From contig CAXUHB010000011.1 in NCBI GenBank assembly GCA_964250755.1, positions 46,464 through 110,463 of the forward strand: 64,000 nt of DNA, read 5' to 3'. The notes below the pieces were generated by a model, which was not told the DNA's origin, ran no database searches, and saw nothing but the letters and a program-made list of their open reading frames with translations. The translations under genes and the position numbers were made by a program. This document shows, piece by piece, positions 17,232-24,973 of this stretch. Numbering within the stretch: position 1 is the first letter of the stretch; every line of letters begins with the position of its first letter. The DNA is from DASWOJ01 sp964250755 (GTDB lineage Bacteria > Pseudomonadota > Alphaproteobacteria > Acetobacterales > Acetobacteraceae).

Positions 17232-19193
17232 TCAGGCCGTCAGCGCCAGCCGGCTCCCCTGCGCCATCAGGCCCGGCACGTCGGACGCGGGCACCGGACG
17301 GCTGATGAGGTAGCCCTGCGCTTCCGTGCAGCCATCCCGGCGCAGCCGGGCCATCTGCTCCGACGTTTCCACCCCCTCCGCAGTGGTGGCGATGCCCAGG
17401 CTGGCGCCCAGCCCGGCGATGGCCCGCACGATGGCGCCGGAGCTGGCGCGGTCCAGCAAGTCGCGCACGAACATCCGGTCTATCTTGATCTTGTCGAACG
17501 GGAAGCTGTGCAGGTAGCTGAGCGAGCTGTAGCCCGTCCCGAAGTCGTCCATCGCAATGCGGACGCCCAGCCCGCGCAGGCCGTGCAGCGTCGCCAAGGT
17601 CCCGGCGTTGTCGTGCAGCAGCACGGATTCGGTGATCTCCAGCTCCAGCCGCGCTGGCGGCAGGCCCGACCCAGCCAGGGCGGCGCTGACGGTCCCCGCC
17701 AGGTTCGGGCTGCGGAACTGCACCGCGGACAGGTTGACGGCGACGCCCGCCGGCGCCGCCCATCCCGCGGCCTCCCGGCAGGCGGTTTGCAGGACCCAGG
17801 CGCCGATGGGAACAATCAACCCGGTTTCCTCCGCCAGCGGGATGAAGTCGGCAGGCGGCACCAGCCCCCGCTCCGGATGCCGCCAGCGCAGCAGCGCCTC
17901 GAACGCGACGACCTCGCCGGAGTGAAGGCTGACCAGCGGCTGGTAGAAAATGCAGAACTCCTCCCGTTCAAGCGCCAGCCGCAAGTCCTGCTCGGCCTGG
18001 CGGCGGGCGAGGTGGCTGGCGTCCATTCCCGGCTCGAAGAAGCGGGCGGTGCCGCGGTGCTCCGCCTTGGCGCGGTGCAGCGCCATGTCGGCGTGGCGCA
18101 GCAGCGCGTCGGGGTTGGCCCCGTCGCCGGGTGCGATGGCGATGCCGATGCTGATGCCGGTCGCGACGCGCCGCCGCTCCGCTGCATCCCCGGTCTCCTT
18201 CGGGGCCTCCAGTTCGAAGGGCGTAGCGAAAGCGGCGATGATGCGCTCCGCCACGCGCCCGGCGCCGTCGGGCAGCGCCGCCTCGGACACGACAATGGCG
18301 AACTCGTCCCCGCCCAAGCGGGCCACCAAGTCCACCTCGCGCACGCAGGCCTGCATCCGCTCACCTGCCAGTTGCAGCAGGCGGTCCCCGGCGGGCTGCC
18401 CCATCAGGTCGTTGACGGCCTTGAAGCGGTCGAGGTCCAGCAGCATCACTCCGAACGGCCCGCCGCGCGATGCTTTGGCGAGTTCCTGCTCCAGCCGTTC
18501 CCGCAGCAGCACGCGGTTGGGCAGTCCGGTCAGCGCGTCGTGCCGGGCCAGGTGGGCGACCTTCTGCTCGGCCTGGCGGTGCGCCGTGATGTCGTCCAGG
18601 GTCGCTATCCAGCCGCCGTCCGCCAGCGGTGCAATGTGGATTCTGAGAAAGACGCCGGGTCGCGGCTCCTCGACCGTGATGGCTGCGGCCCGGGCCTGGA
18701 TGTTCCGCACCCGGCTTGCATAAAGCTCATCCAGGTCAAGGCTGGAAAAGCAGCCGGCGGCTTGGCAGCGTGCGATCAGGTTCCGGAACGTGGTGCCGGG
18801 GCGCACGTCCCCGGGGGCCAGGCCATACAGCTCGCAGTAGCGGGGGTTGGCCACCACCAGCCGCTCGTGCCGGTCATACATGGACAGGCCCTGGCCGATA
18901 TGGGCCAGGGCGGCGGCCATGCGGGCCTCGTTGAGCTTTAAGTCCACGTCGGTGCTGGCCGGGTCTGTGCTGGCCGGCGGCGGGGTGCGCCGCCAGGAAA
19001 GCCCGCGTCCAAGCCAGGCCGGCCACCCGCCTCCGGCCGGTTTCTGCGCGTCAGACCCGGCCTTGGCTACGTCCGTATCCGCACCACCGTCCCCGGCGCC
19101 CAACCGCAGCGCAGGCGCAGCCGTGGCCCGCCCGCCACCTGCAATGGCCGGCAGGGCTGCCGGTTTGGGCACGGTTCGCGTGCGGAGCGGCAT
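17232..19193 (-). CDS. PAS-GGDEF-EAL cyclic-di-GMP protein
   Basis: A 653-residue signalling protein. An N-terminal unstructured Ala/Pro/Gly-rich part (about 1-85) precedes a PAS-like sensor (ALAHIGQGLSMYDRHERLVV...CELYGL). A GGDEF domain follows with the intact motif in RLGGDEFAIVV, then a C-terminal EAL domain with VVAFEALLRWRHPERG, LEITESVLL and the DDFGTGYSSLSYL loop. Both catalytic signatures are complete, so it may make and degrade cyclic di-GMP. No membrane segment is seen. The ATG at 19193 was chosen because GAGGTG precedes it; longer in-frame starts give low-complexity sequence. It is a single gene between the DUF2126 operon and the serine hydrolase. Confidence 0.92.
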   Translation of the reverse strand: MPLRTRTVPKPAALPAIAGGGRATAAPALRLGAGDGGADTDVAKAGSDAQKPAGGGWPAWLGRGLSWRRTPPPASTDPASTDVDLKLNEARMAAALAHIGQGLSMYDRHERLVVANPRYCELYGLAPGDVRPGTTFRNLIARCQAAGCFSSLDLDELYASRVRNIQARAAAITVEEPRPGVFLRIHIAPLADGGWIATLDDITAHRQAEQKVAHLARHDALTGLPNRVLLRERLEQELAKASRGGPFGVMLLDLDRFKAVNDLMGQPAGDRLLQLAGERMQACVREVDLVARLGGDEFAIVVSEAALPDGAGRVAERIIAAFATPFELEAPKETGDAAERRRVATGISIGIAIAPGDGANPDALLRHADMALHRAKAEHRGTARFFEPGMDASHLARRQAEQDLRLALEREEFCIFYQPLVSLHSGEVVAFEALLRWRHPERGLVPPADFIPLAEETGLIVPIGAWVLQTACREAAGWAAPAGVAVNLSAVQFRSPNLAGTVSAALAGSGLPPARLELEITESVLLHDNAGTLATLHGLRGLGVRIAMDDFGTGYSSLSYLHSFPFDKIKIDRMFVRDLLDRASSGAIVRAIAGLGASLGIATTAEGVETSEQMARLRRDGCTEAQGYLISRPVPASDVPGLMAQGSRLALTA

Positions 19194-19342
19194 GGGCACC
19201 TCTGTCGCCTGTCGGGTTGGCCCAGCGCGTGGCCGGCCTTGAGTCTGGCGGCAGACATGCGGCCGCCCCAAGCGGAAGCATGCCGGGATCAAGTTACTCC
19301 GGCGTAAACCCACCCCCGGACGGAACCGGATGCCAACGCCGG

Positions 19343-20566
19343 TCAGCCCACCAACGCGGCATACGTCAGCACCCGCAGCTCCTTGCGGATGGGATAGGTC
19401 GAGGACGGGGTGAGCTGCGTCAGCACCACCACCGCCAGGTTCTCCACCGGGTCTATCCAGAACGCCGTGCTGGCCGCACCGCCCCACGCATACTCCCCTG
19501 GCGTTCCCACGATCTGCGCCCGCGCCGGGTCGAGCATGACGGAGAAGCCCAGCCCGAAGCCGATCCCTTCGTAGCTGCTCTCGCTGAACCGGGCCTGGCC
19601 CATCGCCGCCATGTCGCCGCGCAGGTGGTTGCTGGTCATCAGCGCCACGGTCTTGCGGCCCAGCAGCCGCTCCCCGTGCAGCACGCCGCCGCCCAGCATC
19701 ATGCGGCAGAACCGCAGGTAGTCCCCCGCCGTGGACACCAGCCCGCCGCCGCCGGACTGGATGGCGCGCGGCTGTGCGAAGCGGCCCGTGGCAGGGTCGT
19801 CAATCAGCACCAACCCGCCATCCTCGCCCCTGGCATAGTTGGCGGCGAACCGCGCCTGCTTCTCCGGCGGGCAATGGAACGCCGTGTCCGCCATGCCCAG
19901 CGGTGCCAGCACCCGGCTTTGCAGGAAGTCCCCGAAGGACTGCCCGGACAGCATCGCAACCAGGTGCCCAACCACGTCGGTGGCGATGCTGTAGTTCCAG
20001 GCGGCCCCGGGCTGCGCCAGCAGCGGCAGCGCGGCGGCACGGTCCACGACCTCCCCCAGCGTCGCGTCGGCGGTCTGAAAGTCCACCCCGCCGTCCCGAT
20101 ACATGGCGTCCACCGGCGTCGCCTGCATGAAGCCGTAGGTCAGGCCGCTCGTGTGCGTCAGCAGGTCCCGGTAGGTAATGGGCCGCTCCGCCGGCACGGG
20201 ATCGCGGCCCTCCCCGTCCCACACCTGCATCCGCGCAAAGGCCGGCAGGACCGCGCTGATGGGGTCGTCGAGCTGGAACAGCCCCTCCTCGTACAGCATC
20301 ATCAGCGCCACGCTCGCGAGCGGCTTGGTCATCGAGTAGATGCGGACGACGGTGTCCGGCGCCATTGCCGTGCCGCGCTCCCGGTCGGCCTGGCCGTGGC
20401 ACTCCTGGTAGGCCACCCGCCCATGGCGCAGCACCGTCACCGACATGCCCGGCAGCCGGCCGCTGTCCACCCAGCGGCGCATCCAGGGGCCGATCCGCGC
20501 CAGCCGTTCCGCAGACAGGCCCACGCTGTCCGGCGCCGCCATCCCCATCCCGTCCATGTCCTGCAT
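19343..20566 (-). CDS. Class C beta-lactamase-like serine hydrolase
   Basis: A 407-residue protein of the beta-lactamase/penicillin-binding-like esterase family (PF00144). The nucleophile is in VVRIYSMTKPLAS (SxxK), followed by the Tyr motif in WNYSIATD and the EYAWGGAASTAFWIDP region. No signal peptide is evident from ATG 20566, so it is more likely a cytoplasmic esterase or carnitine/3-hydroxy-ester hydrolase than a true beta-lactamase. The start follows CAGGGG. It is divergent from the small mono-oxygenase gene by 79 bases. Substrate not predictable. Confidence 0.85.
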   Translation of the reverse strand: MQDMDGMGMAAPDSVGLSAERLARIGPWMRRWVDSGRLPGMSVTVLRHGRVAYQECHGQADRERGTAMAPDTVVRIYSMTKPLASVALMMLYEEGLFQLDDPISAVLPAFARMQVWDGEGRDPVPAERPITYRDLLTHTSGLTYGFMQATPVDAMYRDGGVDFQTADATLGEVVDRAAALPLLAQPGAAWNYSIATDVVGHLVAMLSGQSFGDFLQSRVLAPLGMADTAFHCPPEKQARFAANYARGEDGGLVLIDDPATGRFAQPRAIQSGGGGLVSTAGDYLRFCRMMLGGGVLHGERLLGRKTVALMTSNHLRGDMAAMGQARFSESSYEGIGFGLGFSVMLDPARAQIVGTPGEYAWGGAASTAFWIDPVENLAVVVLTQLTPSSTYPIRKELRVLTYAALVG

Positions 20567-20645
20567 CCCCTGATCCCGACCCCATCCTAGCCGGAACCGT
20601 CCCGGCATGGGACAGTCCCCGCCAATCAACAGGGGGACCAGCGCC

Positions 20646-20954
20646 ATGATCCATGTGATCGCCATCATCACCACCCAGCCCGGCAAGCGCGGGGCCGTGC
20701 TGGCCGCCGTCCACGCCAACCGCCCCGCCGTGCTGGCGGAGGCCGGGTGCCTGGAATACGCCCCCGCCGTGGACGCCCAAGACGGCCCGGCGTCCCAAGC
20801 GCACCTCGGCCCCGACACCCTGGTCATCGTCGAGAAATGGACGGACCTCGCCGCACTGGCCGCCCACGCCGCGGCCCCGCACATGCTGGCCTACGGCGCG
20901 CAGGTGAAGGAGATGGTCGCCAACCGCGCCATCCACATCCTGTCCCCGGCCTAG
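20646..20954 (+). CDS. Antibiotic-biosynthesis-monooxygenase-domain protein (YgiN-like)
   Basis: A 102-residue ABM-domain protein of the dimeric ferredoxin-like fold. It opens MIHVIAIITTQPGKRGAVLA and carries the LEYAPAVDAQDG and VIVEKWTDLAALAAHAAAPH segments typical of small putative quinol mono-oxygenases. The ATG at 20646 has AGGGGG about seven bases upstream. The TAG is followed three bases later by the GTG of the lyase-family gene, so the two are one transcription unit. These proteins oxidise quinols without a cofactor or bind small aromatics. The substrate here is unknown. Confidence 0.8.
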   Translation: MIHVIAIITTQPGKRGAVLAAVHANRPAVLAEAGCLEYAPAVDAQDGPASQAHLGPDTLVIVEKWTDLAALAAHAAAPHMLAYGAQVKEMVANRAIHILSPA

Positions 20955-20956
20955 CC

Positions 20957-21778
20957 GTGGCGGCGACCCAGGCGGAAAAGGCCGCCGCATTCGCCGCCCT
21001 GCACGGCCGGCCCGGTGCCTTCGTGCTGCCCAACCCCTGGGATGCCGGCAGCGCCCGCATCCTGGCGGCGCAGGGCCACATGGCGCTGGCCACCACCAGC
21101 GCCGGGCTGGCCTTCGCCCTGGGCCGGCGCGACGGCGCGTGCAGCCGGACGGAGACGCTGGCCAACGCCCGCGCCATCGTGGACGCGACGGACCTGCCCG
21201 TGGCCGCCGACCTGGAGAACGGCTTCGGCCACGCCCCCGCCGATGCCGCCGAAACCATACGCCTGGCCGCCGAAGCCGGCCTGGTCGGCGGCAGCATCGA
21301 GGACGCCACTGGCGACCCCGCCCGGCCCGTCTATGACCACGATCACGCCGTCGCGCGCATCGCCGCCGCCGTGGCCGCCGCCCGCGCCCTGCCGTTCCGC
21401 TTCATGCTGGCCGCCCGCGCCGAGAACTTCTTGGTGGGCCTCCCCGACCTGGACGACACGATCCGCCGCCTGCAAGCCTTCGAGCAGGCTGGCGCCGACG
21501 TGCTGTACGCCCCGGCGCTGCCCGACCTGGCCGCCGTGCGCGCCATCTGCGCCGCCGTGACCCGGCCCGTGAACGTGCTGGCCACGGCAGGCAAGGGCTG
21601 GACCGTGGCGTCCCTGGCCGACGCCGGCGCCCGCCGCATCAGCGTCGGCGGCGGCATGAGCCGCGCCGCGCTGACCGCCCTGGCGCGGGCCGGGCGGGAA
21701 ACGCTGGACGCGGGAACGTTCGGCTTCCTGGACGAGGCCATGACCACCCGGGAAGTGACGGGGTTCATGGCAGGGTAG
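20957..21778 (+). CDS. Isocitrate lyase/PEP mutase superfamily lyase
   Basis: A 273-residue TIM-barrel enzyme of the isocitrate lyase/phosphoenolpyruvate mutase family, probably a carboxylate C-C lyase or oxaloacetate decarboxylase. Visible motifs are VLPNPWDAGSARILAAQG, ATTSAGLAFALGRRDG, DLPVAADLENGFG and GSIEDATGD; the ED pair and DLENG bind Mg and substrate. The canonical Cys loop of isocitrate lyase (KKCGH) is missing, as in the oxaloacetate-decarboxylase-like subgroup. The GTG start at 20957 immediately follows the stop of the ABM gene. Its 3' end abuts the first of the paired palindromic elements. Confidence 0.82.
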   Translation: MAATQAEKAAAFAALHGRPGAFVLPNPWDAGSARILAAQGHMALATTSAGLAFALGRRDGACSRTETLANARAIVDATDLPVAADLENGFGHAPADAAETIRLAAEAGLVGGSIEDATGDPARPVYDHDHAVARIAAAVAAARALPFRFMLAARAENFLVGLPDLDDTIRRLQAFEQAGADVLYAPALPDLAAVRAICAAVTRPVNVLATAGKGWTVASLADAGARRISVGGGMSRAALTALARAGRETLDAGTFGFLDEAMTTREVTGFMAG

Positions 21779-21785
21779 GGCCATC

Positions 21786-21937
21786 TTCTCCCTCTCCCTC
21801 CGGGAGAGGGCCGGGGTGAGGAGGGCTTGGCTGCGGAGCGGGAAGCTACCGGCGCTTCCGGCACGCGGCTCTTCATCAATGAGGCCGGCGCCGCAAGACC
21901 CCCTTACCCCAACCCTCTCCCGGAGGGAGAGGGAGCA
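21786..21937. repeat. Paired inverted palindromic element, copy 1
   Basis: Two inverted units (21786-21821 and 21901-21937) separated by about 79 bases. Each unit contains a nine-base palindrome CCCTCTCCC-TCC-GGGAGAGGG, followed by a GGGGTGAGG-like tail facing the centre. The element fills the junction between convergent genes. Its second unit supplies the last codons and stop of the NUDIX regulator. The outer arms can form one long hairpin. This is the only copy outside the cobalamin locus. Confidence 0.9.
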
Positions 21938-22635
21938 GGCACCTCCTCCACTGCCCGTGCCGGCCCGCTGCCGCTCCGCACCAGCAGCGTCCCGCGCGAT
22001 GCCAGCCGGAACAGCTCCGCCGGCCGGTGCGCCCCGCCGGTCCGCCGTCGCCCGGTCGGCTCCACCAGCCGCTGCGCCTCCACCACCTGCCGCCGGAAGT
22101 TGGCGGGGTCTAGCGCCTCCCCGGTGATGCGCTCATGCAGCGTCCGCAGCTCCTGCAGCGTGAACTCCTCCGCCAGCAGGAAGCCCGGCAGCGACGAGTA
22201 GCTGCTCTTGTCCCGCAACCGCCGCACGGCCTTGGCCGCAATCGCCCCGTGGTCGAACGGCAGCGGCGGCAGCCGGTCCACCGGCACCAGGTCCCGCAGC
22301 ACGTCCCCCTGCAGGCTCCCCGCCGGCACCAGCCCCAGGTAGGCCACCGCAATGGACCATCCCCGCGGGTCCCGCGAGCGGCCCGAGAACGTGTAGAGCT
22401 GCTCCAGGTAGGACACCTCCATCCCCAGCTTGTCGCGCGCAACGCGGCGGGCCGTGGCCTCGGTGTCGTCGTCTTCGTCCACCCGGACGTAGCCGCCGGG
22501 CAGGGCGCGTGCGCCCGCGTGCGGCGGCTTGTCGCGGCGGGGCAGCAGCAGGCCCAGCCCGCCCTCCACCAGCGCGAACAGGGCCACGTCCACGGTCGCA
22601 ATCGGCTTGTCGAACTCCAGGGCTGCTGTCTGCAT
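21904..22635 (-). CDS. NUDIX-winged-helix transcriptional regulator (NrtR-like)
   Basis: A 243-residue protein with an N-terminal NUDIX domain (residues 10-150) and a C-terminal winged-helix part (LAEEFTLQELRTLHERITG...NFRRQVVEA), the architecture of NrtR-type regulators that sense ADP-ribose or related NAD metabolites. The NUDIX box is degenerate: the GGYVRVDEDDDTEATARR region lacks the REUxEE glutamates (RRVARD instead), so it is likely a sensor and not a hydrolase. The ATG at 22635 starts the conserved part. The C-terminal PAPSPSGRGLG tail and the TAA come from palindromic element copy 1. It is divergent from the VWA/adenylosuccinate-synthetase-like operon, with an operator between them, and probably represses it. 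Confidence 0.82.
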   Translation of the reverse strand: MQTAALEFDKPIATVDVALFALVEGGLGLLLPRRDKPPHAGARALPGGYVRVDEDDDTEATARRVARDKLGMEVSYLEQLYTFSGRSRDPRGWSIAVAYLGLVPAGSLQGDVLRDLVPVDRLPPLPFDHGAIAAKAVRRLRDKSSYSSLPGFLLAEEFTLQELRTLHERITGEALDPANFRRQVVEAQRLVEPTGRRRTGGAHRPAELFRLASRGTLLVRSGSGPARAVEEVPAPSPSGRGLG

Positions 22636-22663
22636 GTCCCGCTCATCGCATGTTCGGGTGCGC

Positions 22664-22692
22664 TTGACTATAACCATAGTTAGGTGCATATA
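22664..22692 (+). promoter_or_regulatory. Promoter with inverted-repeat operator for the VWA/AdSS-like operon
   Basis: TTGACT (22664-22669) and CATATA (22687-22692) are spaced by 17 bases. A perfect inverted repeat ACTAT-AACC-ATAGT at 22667-22680 overlaps the -35 and the spacer. Transcription would start about 20 bases before the VWA gene. This placement is that of a repressor site, and the divergently encoded NUDIX-winged-helix protein is the obvious candidate. The surrounding stretch is AT-rich compared with the neighbours. Confidence 0.6.
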
Positions 22693-22718
22693 GACCTTAT
22701 CAACCAGGAGGGGCCATC

Positions 22719-23684
22719 ATGGGATACGGACGCTTCACCTCGACGGACTGGGACAGCTTCACCGCGCACCGCACCGCCGGGCGCAGCCGGGACGAGGTGT
22801 TCAGCCGGGGCCTGCGTCCCAGCATGGACCCGCGGCTGCTGTCCGCCGGCGTTCGGGAAAGCCGGGACTCCACCGACAACCCCCTCAGCACCCCCATCAT
22901 CGTCGGCCTGGACGTGACCGGCAGCATGGGCATGATCGCCGAGGACATCGCCCGCCACGGCCTGCGCACCCTGTTCGAGCAGATTTACGCCCGCCAGCCC
23001 GTGCCCGACCCGCACGTCATGTTCATGGGCATCGGCGATGCCGCCTGCGACCAAGCGCCGCTGCAGGTCAGCCAGTTCGAGGCCGACATACGCATCGCCG
23101 AGCAGTTGGTGGACCTGTGGTTGGAGGGCGGCGGCGGCGGCAACGACAGCGAGAGCTACACGCTGCCCTGGCTGTTCGCGGCGCTCCACACCGCAACCGA
23201 CGCCTGGAGCAAGCGGGGCCGCAAGGGCTACCTGTTCACCATCGGCGACGAGGAGCCGCCCGCGGTGCTGACGGCCCGGCAGCAGCGCCGCGTACTGGGC
23301 GGCGGCCAGCGCGACCTGCTCACCCGCGACCTGCTGCGCCTGGTCAGCCGTCAGTGGGAGGTGTTCCACATCATCGTGGAGCAGGGCAGCTACTGCCAGG
23401 GTGGGCGGCTGGACCAGGTTTCCCGCCGGTGGACGGGCCTGCTGGGCCAGCGCGCCCTGCACTTGGCCGACTACACCCGCCTGCCGGAACTGATCGTGTC
23501 CGCCATGCAGGTCAACGAGGGGCATGACCTGGACGACGTGGCGGCAAGCTGGGGCGCCGGCACCGGCGAGGCCGTGCGCCATGCCATGCGCCGTGCTCCG
23601 CAGCCCGCCGCGCGGGGCCGGACCCGGGGCTTCGACCCCGACCGCCCGCGCCTGCCCGGCCTGCTGCGCCGGCTGGGGCTGTGA
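22719..23684 (+). CDS. VWA-fold protein with MIDAS motif
   Basis: A 321-residue protein with a von Willebrand factor A-like fold. After about 60 residues of variable N-terminus (GYGRFTSTDWDSFTAHRTAG), the metal-ion-dependent adhesion motif appears as IIVGLDVTGSMG. Further acidic and Thr positions lie in the GGGGGNDSESYTLPW loop and LFTIGDEEPP. The C-terminus is Arg/Pro-rich. There is no signal peptide, so it acts in the cytoplasm, probably as a metal-dependent protein-protein or protein-RNA scaffold. ATG 22719 has AGGAGGGG upstream. The stop overlaps the GTG of the next gene (GTGA), so it is coupled to the adenylosuccinate-synthetase-like protein. Confidence 0.8.
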   Translation: MGYGRFTSTDWDSFTAHRTAGRSRDEVFSRGLRPSMDPRLLSAGVRESRDSTDNPLSTPIIVGLDVTGSMGMIAEDIARHGLRTLFEQIYARQPVPDPHVMFMGIGDAACDQAPLQVSQFEADIRIAEQLVDLWLEGGGGGNDSESYTLPWLFAALHTATDAWSKRGRKGYLFTIGDEEPPAVLTARQQRRVLGGGQRDLLTRDLLRLVSRQWEVFHIIVEQGSYCQGGRLDQVSRRWTGLLGQRALHLADYTRLPELIVSAMQVNEGHDLDDVAASWGAGTGEAVRHAMRRAPQPAARGRTRGFDPDRPRLPGLLRRLGL

Positions 23685-24844
23685 CCCGGCGCGCGCAGGC
23701 CGTCATCGGCGCGGCCTGGGGCGACGAGGGCAAGGGATTGCTCACGGACGCTCTGGCCCGTCCGGATACGCTGGTCGTGCGCTTCAACGGCGGGGCGCAG
23801 GCCGGGCACACGGTGGTGGACCCAAGCGGGCGGCGGCACGTGTTCCACGGAATCGGCAGCGGCGTCTTCCGGGGCGCCGCCACCTTCCTATCCCGCTTCC
23901 ACGTCCACAACCCCCTGCTGTTCCGGGAGGAGATGGCGGCGCTGCGCGGCCTCGGCCTGGCGCCCTGCGTGCTGGCCGACCCCCGCGGCATGGTGACGAC
24001 GCCCTGGGACATGATGCTGAACCAGATGGCGGAGGAGGCGCGCGGCGCCGCGCGCCACGGCTCCTGCGGCATGGGCCTGAACGAGACGGTGACGCGGCAT
24101 GAGGCCGGGTTCACCTTGGTGGCCGGCGACCTCGGCCACCCCGCCCGCCTGGCCGATGCCCTGCACGCAATCAGCACGCGCTGGGTGCCGGCGCGGCTGG
24201 CGGCGCTGGGCCTGCATCCCGCCCCGGCCTGGCAGGCGCGGCTGGACAGCGCCGGGGTGCAGGACGCCTTCCTGGCTGCCGCAGCCGCCTTCGCCGCCGA
24301 CGTGCCGATGGTCCGGGACGCCATCGCTGCCCACCCCGGCCCCGTGCTGTTCGAGGGCGCGCAGGGCCTGCTGCTGGACGCGGCGCACCGCTGGTTCCCG
24401 CACGTCACGCGCAGCCGCACCGGCCTGACCAACGTGGCCGCGCTGGCGCAGGAGGCCGGGATCGGCGCGCTGGACGTGACCTACGCCACCCGCGCCTACG
24501 CCACCCGCCACGGCGCCGGGCCGTTCCCGCGGGAGGCCGCGCTGTCCTACCCCGACGCCACCAACGTGCCGAACCCCTGGCAGGGCACGCTCCGCTTCGG
24601 CGAGTTGGACTTGGACGTGCTGGACAAGGCCGTGGCGGCGGACGTGGCGGCCTCCCCGCTGTCGGTGTCGCACCGGATCGCCGTGACCTGCATGGACCAG
24701 GCAGGGAACGGTGTGCGGTTCTGGCAGGGCGGCGCACCCCATGCCGGTGGGCCGGATGCGCTGCTGGCCGCGGCGCATGGGCTGGCGGGCGGGGCGGGCC
24801 TGGCCAGCTACGGGCCGACCCGGGATACGCTGCGGGGCGGGTAG
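23681..24844 (+). CDS. Divergent adenylosuccinate synthetase paralogue
   Basis: A 387-residue protein of the adenylosuccinate synthetase (PurA) family, shorter than the usual 425-435. The GTP/IMP P-loop is kept as GAAWGDEGKG, and the catalytic His region as GGAQAGHTV. FEGAQGLLLD and ATRHGAGPFPRE also match PurA landmarks. The loops that bind IMP and aspartate are rewritten: the GTTGRGIGP loop is replaced by GSCGMGLNE, and the TTGRRRRCGW segment by TNVPNPWQGTLRFGELD. It is therefore unlikely to be the housekeeping enzyme and may join GTP-dependent chemistry to another nucleotide or nucleophile. The GTG start at 23681 overlaps the VWA stop. Controlled with VWA by the NUDIX regulator. Confidence 0.85.
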   Translation: MTRRAQAVIGAAWGDEGKGLLTDALARPDTLVVRFNGGAQAGHTVVDPSGRRHVFHGIGSGVFRGAATFLSRFHVHNPLLFREEMAALRGLGLAPCVLADPRGMVTTPWDMMLNQMAEEARGAARHGSCGMGLNETVTRHEAGFTLVAGDLGHPARLADALHAISTRWVPARLAALGLHPAPAWQARLDSAGVQDAFLAAAAAFAADVPMVRDAIAAHPGPVLFEGAQGLLLDAAHRWFPHVTRSRTGLTNVAALAQEAGIGALDVTYATRAYATRHGAGPFPREAALSYPDATNVPNPWQGTLRFGELDLDVLDKAVAADVAASPLSVSHRIAVTCMDQAGNGVRFWQGGAPHAGGPDALLAAAHGLAGGAGLASYGPTRDTLRGG

Positions 24845-24886
24845 GCCCTGCCGTTATGCATCCCGCGGGTGGGTGGACGGCAGGGC
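24845..24886 (+). terminator. Hairpin directly after the AdSS-like gene
   Basis: GCCCTGCCGT (24845-24854) pairs perfectly with ACGGCAGGGC (24877-24886). The ten-base-pair stem starts immediately after the TAG at 24842-24844. It probably ends the VWA/AdSS-like operon. No T-tract follows and the loop is 22 bases, so factor-independent termination is uncertain. Confidence 0.4.
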
Positions 24887-24973
24887 GATGCCGGGCTATC
24901 GCGCAACCGCAGTCTGGTCCCCGCCCGTCCAGGGTGCACCCACAGCCTGGCAGCGTCCAAAAGGGGTCAATCA

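Noticed and set aside
13958..17305. Very long open frame (over 1100 codons) on the plus strand opposite the DUF2126 gene
   Set aside because: It mirrors the real minus-strand gene; high GC suppresses stop codons in antisense frames. The peptide is low-complexity Arg/His/Gly-rich and no motif is seen.
19343..20566. True class C beta-lactamase
   Set aside because: The SxxK motif is present but there is no signal peptide and the Tyr motif is YSI instead of YxN, so a general serine esterase is safer.
23888..24778. Minus-strand frame opposite the AdSS-like gene
   Set aside because: Low-complexity Gly/Arg/His-rich sequence with no motif, while the plus strand has clear PurA landmarks.
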